A DNA stretch of 32,907 nt, from contig JABMSB010000024.1 of assembly GCA_013202205.1 (NCBI GenBank), positions 1 through 32,907 on the forward strand, in the 5' to 3' direction. Below are positions 25,133 to 31,815 of the stretch, piece after piece; positions within the stretch are counted from its first letter, which is position 1, and each line of letters starts with the position of its first letter. The notes beneath the pieces were generated by a model, which saw nothing but the letters and a program-made list of their open reading frames with translations, was not told where the DNA came from and searched no databases. The DNA comes from Candidatus Omnitrophota bacterium. Its GTDB lineage: Bacteria > Omnitrophota > Gorgyraeia > JABMSB01. Position numbers and translations under genes: made by a program.

Positions 25133-26398
25133 ATGGACCGCGGCATTGGATCTACTATGAAAAGGACAAAAGCCCTCTACCTCTCTTACGATGGCATACT
25201 GGAACCGTTAGGACAATCACAGATCCTACCTTATCTGAAGGAGTTGTCAAAAAAAGGAATCAGTTTTATCCTGCTCACTTATGAAAAGAAGAGATATTTG
25301 CAGGATAAGAAGATGTTGGCTATGATTTCCCGAGAATTGACAGATCACAATATAAAGTGGTTCAAGCTGCGTTATCATAAGAATCCCCCTTTCTTCTCAA
25401 CGTTATTCGATGGTTTGAGAGGGTTGATATTATCTATATTCATTTTGATTAAAGAAAAGATTATTATAATTCATGCCCGTTCATACGTCTCTACCCTGAT
25501 CGCATTTATCATAAAGAAAGTTTTCGGAACAAAATTTATCTTTGATATGCGCGGTTTCTGGGCCGATGAAAAATTGGATGGGGGAACCTGGAAGGAGAAA
25601 GACCTGCTCTATCGGTTGGTCAAAATTTTGGAAAAACGTTATCTGATATCGGCTGATCGGATAGTTGTCTTAAGCGAAAAAGCCAGAGATTACATCGCGG
25701 ATAATTTCGAACTAAGGGCGAACGTTGTAGTGATACCTTGCGCAGCCGATGCGGAAAAATTTAAGTTTAATTCACACGCGCATCAGGCGCTGCGCAAAAG
25801 ATATTTTATCGAAGAGAAATTCGTCTTTGTGCACGCCGGATCTCTGGAAGGCTGGTATCTGATAGATAGGATGCTCGATTTCTTCGGGGTTGCTAAGGAG
25901 ATTATCGATAGTGCCCACTTTCTTATTTTAACCCATTCCCCTAGAGAGATGTTGGATAAGATGATTGCAGCGAAGAATCTCCGGCCCGAAGATTTTACGG
26001 TAGCTGCCGTCGCTCAGAGCGAAATGCCGGATTATCTTTCCCTTGCTGATGTAGGACTGTTTTTTCTAAAACGCTCTTTTGCCATGAAAGCGGTTTTGCC
26101 CACAAAAGTTGCCGAATATTTAAGCTGCGGCATCCCTATAATTACAAACAGAGGCATCGGAGACCTGGAGGAATGTATCCTGAATAATAATGCGGGAATC
26201 ATCATTGATGGTTTTGCAGAGAGAGAATATAAGAGTGCCTTGCAGGGGGCGCTTGACCTTGTGGCAGATGCAAAGGTTAGAGAAAATTGCCGAAGAACTG
26301 CTCTCGATAATTTTTCGCTCACCGGCGCTGCAGAAAAGTATAATGAGCTGTATTCAGAATTGAGCAACAGGATGTGCGAACATATGGAAGGGCAATAA
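25133..26398 (+). CDS. Family 4 (GT-B) glycosyltransferase
   Basis: This 421-residue cytoplasmic glycosyltransferase has an N-terminal domain beginning ALYLSYDGILEPLGQSQILPYLKELSKKG, which is frequent in exopolysaccharide GT4 enzymes. FIFDMRGFWADEK and ADRIVVLSEKARDYI follow. The C-terminal nucleotide-sugar domain contains FVHAGSLEGWY and ends in the donor-binding E..S.G.P motif (KVAEYLSCGIPIITNRGIGDLEECI). The GAGG before ATG 25133 supports this start, although the Met at residue 9 is possible. The stop is one base from the RmlD-like start. The sugar transferred cannot be read from sequence, but the surrounding pathways offer rhamnose, xylose, glucuronate and HexNAc-uronate donors. Confidence 0.88.
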   Translation: MDRGIGSTMKRTKALYLSYDGILEPLGQSQILPYLKELSKKGISFILLTYEKKRYLQDKKMLAMISRELTDHNIKWFKLRYHKNPPFFSTLFDGLRGLILSIFILIKEKIIIIHARSYVSTLIAFIIKKVFGTKFIFDMRGFWADEKLDGGTWKEKDLLYRLVKILEKRYLISADRIVVLSEKARDYIADNFELRANVVVIPCAADAEKFKFNSHAHQALRKRYFIEEKFVFVHAGSLEGWYLIDRMLDFFGVAKEIIDSAHFLILTHSPREMLDKMIAAKNLRPEDFTVAAVAQSEMPDYLSLADVGLFFLKRSFAMKAVLPTKVAEYLSCGIPIITNRGIGDLEECILNNNAGIIIDGFAEREYKSALQGALDLVADAKVRENCRRTALDNFSLTGAAEKYNELYSELSNRMCEHMEGQ

Positions 26399-26399
26399 G

Positions 26400-27293
26400 A
26401 TGAGGATACTGATTACCGGCAGCAGTGGTATGCTGGGCAGCGCATTGTGCCCACTGCTATCGGAGCGCAACGACACGATTTTGGCAACTGATATAAATGC
26501 CAATGGTGGTGCCGTATGTTTAGACATAGCGGACATGGAGGGTGTAAAAAAGGTATTCGCGGATTTTGGGCCGGAAGCAGTTTTTCATCTTGCTGCGGTG
26601 ACCGATGTCGATGGATGCGAGATCCAACAAGAAGAGGCATATAGAACCAATACCCTGGGTACGGAGAATATCGTATTCTCCTGTATGAAGCGCGATATCC
26701 CCCTGGTCTATATAAGCACTGCCGCCGTCTTTGACGGCAAAAAGAAGGTGCCATATACTGAATTTGATCTTCCGAATCCGTTGAATGTTTACGCCAAGAC
26801 GAAATTGGAAGGCGAAAGCATCGTCGCAAGGTCCCTAAAGAGATATTTTATCGTACGTGCCGGCTGGATGATCGGGGGTATAGATAAGGATAAGAAGTTC
26901 GTCTCCAAGATCATTAAGCAATTAGATGGCCAAAAGGAGATCTTTGCAGTTGCCGATAAAGTTGGCAGCCTGACCTTTACCAAAGATATCGCAAAAGGCC
27001 TACTCAGTTTAGTAGAGACCGAAAGGTATGGCCTCTACCATATGGCCAATAAAGGCAGTTGTTCGCGCTATGACATTGCGAAGCTGATAGTAAAATTTAT
27101 GGGGCGTGATGATATAGCGGTGACGCCCGCCACCTCTGAAATGTTTCCGCTGCCGGCGCTCAGGCCCGATTTAGAGGCGATAGATAATTTTAAGCTAACC
27201 CTGATGGGAATGAACAATATGCCGACATGGGAAGAGGCATTAGAGGAATATGTCTTCATGGTAAAAAAGAGCAGGGAGCCGGTTGGATTATAA
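26400..27293 (+). CDS. rmlD: dTDP-4-dehydrorhamnose reductase (RmlD-like)
   Basis: RmlD reduces dTDP-4-keto-L-rhamnose to dTDP-L-rhamnose with NAD(P)H. The 297-residue SDR has GSSGMLGSAL (7-16), VFHLAAVTDVDGCEIQQEEAYRTNTLGTENI, YISTAAVFDGKKKVPYTEFDLPNPLNVYAKTKLEGE (Tyr131-x3-Lys135) and VRAGWMIGG. A C-terminal part (LRPDLEAIDNFKL...PTWEEALEEYV) resembles the usual RPxxSxLxxxKL...W..aL. RmlD tail, but with Asp-Leu-Glu-Ala instead of the normal Ser-Asn/Ser segment. It completes the rml set although it is about 12 kb from rmlB. Because the RmlC-like enzyme is atypical, the product could also be another dTDP-6-deoxyhexose. GGAAGGG precedes the start. Confidence 0.87.
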   Translation: MRILITGSSGMLGSALCPLLSERNDTILATDINANGGAVCLDIADMEGVKKVFADFGPEAVFHLAAVTDVDGCEIQQEEAYRTNTLGTENIVFSCMKRDIPLVYISTAAVFDGKKKVPYTEFDLPNPLNVYAKTKLEGESIVARSLKRYFIVRAGWMIGGIDKDKKFVSKIIKQLDGQKEIFAVADKVGSLTFTKDIAKGLLSLVETERYGLYHMANKGSCSRYDIAKLIVKFMGRDDIAVTPATSEMFPLPALRPDLEAIDNFKLTLMGMNNMPTWEEALEEYVFMVKKSREPVGL

Positions 27294-27353
27294 GGAAGAT
27301 ATTTTCATAGTTTGATGAGTGCCGAATGTGCTTTAAGGAGCTGAACGATTATA

Positions 27354-28295
27354 ATGCAAAATAGGCCGCAAAAAACGCCATACGAGGTTAGCTATATAAA
27401 ATGCAAGGTTTGCGGCAAGGACGATTTTAAGTTCTTAGGTCTGAGAGGAAATTTGGAGTATCTTGGCGCGCCTGCCCTTGAGCCTGGCAAGCCGCATATG
27501 ATTACCAATGTGGTTAGGTGTAAGAGATGCGGTTTTGTCTATACCAACCCTTATGTTGTATCCGAAGAAGGGAAGGATTTTTACAGCGACCCTGATCAAT
27601 ACAGATCGTCCTGCAGCGCAAAAGAAGAAGAGATGTTCAAAGAGACACTCTCGCTTATTAACAGAATCGCGACTAAAGGTAAGCTCTTAGACATAGGTTG
27701 CGGAAAAGGGGAATTTTTGGCCCTTGCCAAAGAGTCAGGTTGGGAGGCGTGCGGCGTTGAGACATCCGGCGGACTTGCTGATTATTCACGAAAGAGATAC
27801 GACCTCAAGATAGAGAATGTGCCGCTGGAAAAGGTTAAATACCCAGATAAGCACTTTGATATTATCACGCTCAATATGGTGTTGGAACATATAGATGAAC
27901 CCAATGATCTGATAAAGGAGGTTTATAGAATATCGAAGGAGGATGGCGCGGTCATTATTGAGGTACCGAACACCAATAGCCTTCTTCTAAAGGCGATACG
28001 AATCTTTTTTTTAATAAGGGGTAAAAACTGGTCGCCCCTATTGTCTCCTTTGCATAAACCATACCATACTTACGGATACTCAAACCATACATTGAGGTTT
28101 TTACTTAACAGCCATAATTTCAAAATTGTCAAAGTGATAAACGGCAGTCTCTTCAACAGAGGATTGGGCAAAAGGCCCGAGGTAAATGGGTTATTAAGGA
28201 TGGGGGGCCTCTTTACAACCTTTCTCGGAGCAACGATTGGAATGGGAGATGTAATAACGGTAATCGCCAAAAAGAGAAGAAAAAATCCGAAATGA
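27354..28295 (+). CDS. Class I SAM methyltransferase with N-terminal zinc ribbon
   Basis: This is a 313-residue predicted methyltransferase. The N-terminal ribbon has Cys17/Cys20 (CKVC) and Cys56/Cys59 (CKRC). The SAM-binding motif I is LLDIGCGKGEFLALA (111-125), with the acidic motif II GVETS and the Methyltransf_23-like FDIITLNMVLEHIDEPNDLIKEVYRI. A C-terminal extension contains a hydrophobic stretch (GGLFTTFLGATIGMGDVITVI). Similar ribbon-methyltransferases are found in polysaccharide and nucleotide-sugar clusters, where some methylate sugars, so a sugar or terminal-residue O-methyltransferase is plausible but unproven. AAGGAG lies 13 bases before the ATG, longer than usual. The stop overlaps the next start (ATGA). 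Confidence 0.87.
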   Translation: MQNRPQKTPYEVSYIKCKVCGKDDFKFLGLRGNLEYLGAPALEPGKPHMITNVVRCKRCGFVYTNPYVVSEEGKDFYSDPDQYRSSCSAKEEEMFKETLSLINRIATKGKLLDIGCGKGEFLALAKESGWEACGVETSGGLADYSRKRYDLKIENVPLEKVKYPDKHFDIITLNMVLEHIDEPNDLIKEVYRISKEDGAVIIEVPNTNSLLLKAIRIFFLIRGKNWSPLLSPLHKPYHTYGYSNHTLRFLLNSHNFKIVKVINGSLFNRGLGKRPEVNGLLRMGGLFTTFLGATIGMGDVITVIAKKRRKNPK

Positions 28296-29371
28296 AGATC
28301 CTTTTTATCACGCCACACCCCGATGAAGGTGCAAGTACCCGCTACAGGGCAAGGCAGTTTTTTTCATATTTCAATTCCATGGGGATTGAGTGTCTCTTCA
28401 GCCCATTTCTCTCTTCACAGGATTATAATATATTGTACAAGAGGGGGCGGTTGGCACAGAAGGCCTTTACGCTGCCAAAAGGCGTTGCTCGCCGTTTAGG
28501 TGATGTGATAAGAAGCCGCAGCGTGGACATTGTCTTTATACATCTAGAGGCCTGGCCTGTGGGCCTGGCGATATTTGAAAGGTTCTTCGGGCTTTGCAAA
28601 AAACCGATTATATATGATCTCGATGATGCGATATACATGAAGGCATCCAGTTCCGTAAATAGAGTGGCCTCCTTCCTTAAGAATCCGGGCAAGATACCTA
28701 CGATTATAGAGATGAGCGATCATGTAATAACATGTAATGACCATCTCAGACGATATGCCAGCGAGTTCAATAAGAACGTTACGATGATACCCACTTCAGT
28801 CGATACAAATAAATTCACCGTTAGAGACTATAGCCTCAATGGCGGCAGAAAGCCGGTTATCGGATGGATAGGGTCGCATTCAACAGCCCTGTATCTTAAG
28901 CAGCTGAGAGAAGTATTTAAACAGTTGGCTGAAAAACATGACTTTGTTTTGAAAATCGTTGGAGCAGCAGAGCGCGATCATTTTCCAGGCATAGATACTA
29001 TCTATAGCGACTGGTCACTAAAGAAAGATATTGCAGAATTTCAGGACCTGGATATAGGGATATATCCTTTGCCGGATAATGAATGGGTAAAGGGTAAGAC
29101 CGGTTTTAAGACAGTCCAATATATGGCAGCAGGGGTCCCATGCGTTGTCTCGCGGGTGGGCAGAAATATAGAGATTGTAAAGAATAGGGTAAATGGGTTT
29201 TTGGCATCCTCACAGCAGGAATGGATCGACAGGCTTTCTTGTTTGATAGAAAACCCCAAACTCCGGGAAGAGATAGGTCTTGCCGGCAGAAAGACCGTTG
29301 AAGAAAAATTTTCAATAAAAGTAAATGGACCGAAATATATAGAGGTATTTAATAAGGTTTACGATGGTTAA
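28292..29371 (+). CDS. GT-B glycosyltransferase, paralogue 1
   Basis: This 359-residue glycosyltransferase begins MKILFITPHPDEGASTRYRARQFF. It carries PIIYDLDDAIYM (105-116), a motif common in a subgroup of GT4-like enzymes. The C-terminal donor domain has VIGWIGSHSTALYL, LDIGIYPLPDNEWVKGKTGFKTVQYMAAGVPCVVSRVG and ENPKLREEIGLAGRKTVEEKFS. The start overlaps the methyltransferase stop (ATGA). It is a paralogue of the gene at 30614. The last ~55 codons of the two genes are far more alike in DNA than the rest, as described in the repeat entries. Donor and acceptor are unknown. Confidence 0.87.
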   Translation: MKILFITPHPDEGASTRYRARQFFSYFNSMGIECLFSPFLSSQDYNILYKRGRLAQKAFTLPKGVARRLGDVIRSRSVDIVFIHLEAWPVGLAIFERFFGLCKKPIIYDLDDAIYMKASSSVNRVASFLKNPGKIPTIIEMSDHVITCNDHLRRYASEFNKNVTMIPTSVDTNKFTVRDYSLNGGRKPVIGWIGSHSTALYLKQLREVFKQLAEKHDFVLKIVGAAERDHFPGIDTIYSDWSLKKDIAEFQDLDIGIYPLPDNEWVKGKTGFKTVQYMAAGVPCVVSRVGRNIEIVKNRVNGFLASSQQEWIDRLSCLIENPKLREEIGLAGRKTVEEKFSIKVNGPKYIEVFNKVYDG

Positions 29372-29475
29372 CAAGCGACCGAAAGAAAAGATTCTGCCCA
29401 GGAGCACTTCGCTGCGAATTTTATTTTGCGTTATGATTTCATTTAGTATAATGGTACCGTTTTTGCCAGTGGAGT
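29201..29475 (+). repeat. Direct repeat copy A (GT 3' end plus GT-C 5' end)
   Basis: This segment aligns without gaps to 31541-31815 at an offset of exactly 2340 bp. By hand count 233 of 275 bases match (about 85%), while the 100 bases before it match only about 55% and nothing after 29475 matches. It covers the last codons of the paralogue 1 glycosyltransferase and the first 37 codons of a truncated membrane-protein gene. Confidence 0.9.
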
Positions 29476-29501
29476 CTGTGATACCATATAAAAGAGGGTA
29501 A
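29364..29501 (+). pseudogene. 45-codon remnant of the GT-C gene start
   Basis: This small ORF is too short for the track. Its product begins MVNKRPKEKILPRSTSLRIL and has one hydrophobic segment. Its first 37 residues match the N-terminus of the membrane protein at 31704 (MINKRFKEKILPRSTSLRIL) at 32 positions. The match then ends and the frame stops after eight unrelated residues. It overlaps the glycosyltransferase stop just as the intact copy does. Its own stop lies three bases before the DegT aminotransferase start, and AGAGGG inside its last codons is the ribosome-binding site for that gene. It is most likely a broken gene fragment. It could still be translated as a leader peptide coupling the two genes. 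Confidence 0.8.
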
Positions 29502-29504
29502 CAT

Positions 29505-30611
29505 ATGATACCAGTTGCAAGGCCTACTCTAGGTAAAGAGGAGATAAAAAACATTGAGAAAATTTGTAAAACCGGCTGGCTCGGTATGGGCAGTTTGGTA
29601 TTTGAATTCGAAAATGTTCTTAAGAAGATGTTTGGCAGAAAACACGCTATTTGTGTAAACACGGGGACCGCTGCTATCCATATTGCCTTAGCCGCATCAG
29701 GTATCGGCCGAGGGGATGAGGTAATAGTTCCGTCGCTCACCTTTGCGGGGACCATTCAGCCGATTCTTTCGTGTGGTGCGCGGCCCGTTTTCTGTGATAT
29801 AGAGTTAGAGGACCTGAATTTGAGTATGGACCACCTTAAGAGGCTTCTCACCAAGAAGACAAAGGCTATATTGCCTGTCCACTACGGCGGTGTTCCCTGT
29901 AACATGGATTTGATATTACGGATTGCCAGAAAAGATGGTCTTAGGGTTATCGAGGACGCAGCGCATGCGTTTGGGTCCGAATATAAGAATCGGCTCATAG
30001 GCTCTTTCGGCGATATTGCTTGTTTTAGCTTTGACCCCATAAAAACTATAAGCTGCGGGGAAGGGGGGGCAGTCGTTTTAGATGATGATGAATGCGCTCA
30101 AAAGATAACAAAAATGCGCATTCTTGGCATCGATAAGGATACATGGAATCGATACCATCAAAAGCGAAGCTGGTTATACGAGGTGCAGATGGAGGGTTAC
30201 CGGTACCATATGAGTAATATAAATGCCGCTATAGGGCTTGCGCAGATCAAGAAATTTAAGGTATTCAAAAAAAGACGGCAAGATATTGCCAAGTTTTACG
30301 ATAAGGAGCTTTCAAGGCTCAAGCATATAAGAATTCTAAGGCATGACTTAGAATCGACAGTCCCGTTTAATTACACGATTTTGGCCGACAAGAGAGATCT
30401 CCTTATGCATTTTCTTAAAACTAAAGGTATAGTTACGGCGATAAACTATATACCAAATCATATTCAGCCGTTCTTCCGCAGAAAAAGGGTAGCCTTGCCG
30501 AATACCGACTTTGCGTATAATAGAATAATCGGTATCCCTCTCTATAGCTCATTGTCCATAAACGAAGCGCGTTTTGTTGTTGGATCTATTAAGGAATTTT
30601 ATAAAAGGTGA
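29505..30611 (+). CDS. DegT/DnrJ/EryC1-family sugar aminotransferase
   Basis: This 368-residue PLP-dependent enzyme is predicted to aminate a keto-sugar nucleotide with glutamate as donor. It shows MIPVARPTLGKEEI, the cofactor-site NTGTAAIHIAL, DEVIVPSLTFAGTIQPI, LPVHYGGVPCNMD, VIEDAAHAFGSEY (Asp151 near the pyridine nitrogen) and the Schiff-base lysine Lys180 in CFSFDPIKTISCGEGGAVV. The usual hPtK reads DPIK here, with the lysine intact. The C-terminal YIPNHIQPFF and IPLYSSLS are typical of perosamine-synthase-like members. A dTDP-4-keto-6-deoxyglucose substrate is available through RmlB, so a dTDP-4-amino-dideoxyhexose is one possible product, although no dedicated partner enzymes are seen. 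It lies inside the 2340-bp duplicated interval. Confidence 0.92.
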   Translation: MIPVARPTLGKEEIKNIEKICKTGWLGMGSLVFEFENVLKKMFGRKHAICVNTGTAAIHIALAASGIGRGDEVIVPSLTFAGTIQPILSCGARPVFCDIELEDLNLSMDHLKRLLTKKTKAILPVHYGGVPCNMDLILRIARKDGLRVIEDAAHAFGSEYKNRLIGSFGDIACFSFDPIKTISCGEGGAVVLDDDECAQKITKMRILGIDKDTWNRYHQKRSWLYEVQMEGYRYHMSNINAAIGLAQIKKFKVFKKRRQDIAKFYDKELSRLKHIRILRHDLESTVPFNYTILADKRDLLMHFLKTKGIVTAINYIPNHIQPFFRRKRVALPNTDFAYNRIIGIPLYSSLSINEARFVVGSIKEFYKR

Positions 30612-30613
30612 GC

Positions 30614-31711
30614 ATGAGTATCTTATTTGTGATATCGGGAACCCACCGTGTAGCAGCTTCGCGTTACCGCGTTTACCAATATCTACCGTATCTCGAATCA
30701 CAAGGGACGAGATATAGGGTTTTTTCTACCATCAGCGATTTTATGACCGTACTTTCGATACGCTCTCCTGAATTTAACAGTATAACGAGGTCTATTTATT
30801 ACCTCTTGTTGTTCATAGAGCGGTTTTTCCGCTTTTGGGTAGTTTTTATTGCGGCAGGGCGTTATGATGTACTCTTTTTACAGAGGGCAATATTTCCATT
30901 TGGCCTGGCGAGATTGTTGCCCCTCAGGAATAAGAATATCATTTTTGATATTGATGATGCCATTTTTCTCCCGGATACACAAGATAGGAATCCGATGACA
31001 ACCTTTAAAGCATTTGTGAAAAAGCGGGAGGTGCGGGATAGCTTGGATATAAGCAGCTGTGTCATTGTGGAAAATGATTATATTAAGGAATATGTTTCGA
31101 AATATTGCCAGGATGTTTTTAAGATACAGGGCCCCATCGATACAACGAGGTATTTTGTTGCCCCTGACAAATATAGAGAGGAGAAGGACGAAATAATCCT
31201 CGGGTGGATCGGCTCTCCCGGGACAACGCCCTATCTTTCCATATTAAACGGTGTTTTTAGAGAGATCCTCTTTCGATTCCAAAATGTCAAGATAGTGCTG
31301 GTGGGAGTCGGAAACTATAGCTTTCCAAGCGATAAGGTTATTAAGAAAAAATGGGGTTATGATACGGAAGTGGAAGAGCTTCAACGGTTTGATATCGGTC
31401 TTATGCCTATGTTCGATGATGAATGGACAAGGGGAAAGCTTGGATGTAAGATGCTGCAGTACATGGCGGTAGGCGCTGCCTCTGTCGTCTCTTATACACC
31501 GACGAATGCCGAGATTGTAACTAGCGGTGAAAACGGATTCTTCGCATCCTCAGAGCAGGAATGGATCGACGGGCTTTCTCGCCTGATCGAAAACCCTAAG
31601 CTCAGGGAAGAGATCGGCCTTGCCGGCAGAAAGACTGTTGAGCAAAAATGTTCGGTACGAGTAAATATCCCGAAATATATGGAAGTATTTAAGAAGGTTT
31701 ACAATGATTAA
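30614..31711 (+). CDS. GT-B glycosyltransferase, paralogue 2
   Basis: This glycosyltransferase has about 365 residues. The N-terminal domain begins ILFVISGTHRVAASRYRVYQYLPYLESQG and includes hydrophobic stretches (YYLLLFIERFFRFWVVFI) that may touch the membrane. IIFDIDDAIFLP corresponds to the DLDDAIY motif of paralogue 1. The C-terminal donor domain has ILGWIGSPGTTPYL, FDIGLMPMFDDEWTRGKLGCKMLQYMAVGAASVVS and ENPKLREEIGLAGRKTVEQKCS. The ATG at 30614 has AAGGTGA just upstream. The GTG at 30608 (track start, overlapping the DegT stop) lacks one. Its 3' end is part of the direct repeat. The N-terminal half has diverged from paralogue 1, suggesting a different acceptor. Confidence 0.87.
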   Translation: MSILFVISGTHRVAASRYRVYQYLPYLESQGTRYRVFSTISDFMTVLSIRSPEFNSITRSIYYLLLFIERFFRFWVVFIAAGRYDVLFLQRAIFPFGLARLLPLRNKNIIFDIDDAIFLPDTQDRNPMTTFKAFVKKREVRDSLDISSCVIVENDYIKEYVSKYCQDVFKIQGPIDTTRYFVAPDKYREEKDEIILGWIGSPGTTPYLSILNGVFREILFRFQNVKIVLVGVGNYSFPSDKVIKKKWGYDTEVEELQRFDIGLMPMFDDEWTRGKLGCKMLQYMAVGAASVVSYTPTNAEIVTSGENGFFASSEQEWIDGLSRLIENPKLREEIGLAGRKTVEQKCSVRVNIPKYMEVFKKVYND

Positions 31712-31815
31712 CAAGAGATTTAAAGAAAAGATTCTGCCCAGGAGTACTTCGCTGAGAATTTTATTTTATGTTATGATCTCGTTTAGCATATTGGTACCGT
31801 TTTTGCCGATGGAGT
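31541..31815 (+). repeat. Direct repeat copy B (GT 3' end plus intact GT-C 5' end)
   Basis: This is the partner of 29201-29475 at +2340 bp, ungapped and about 85% identical by hand count. Here the repeat continues into an intact long reading frame, so this copy is probably the original junction or the one kept functional. Both copies are in the same reading frame (2340 is divisible by three). Confidence 0.9.
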
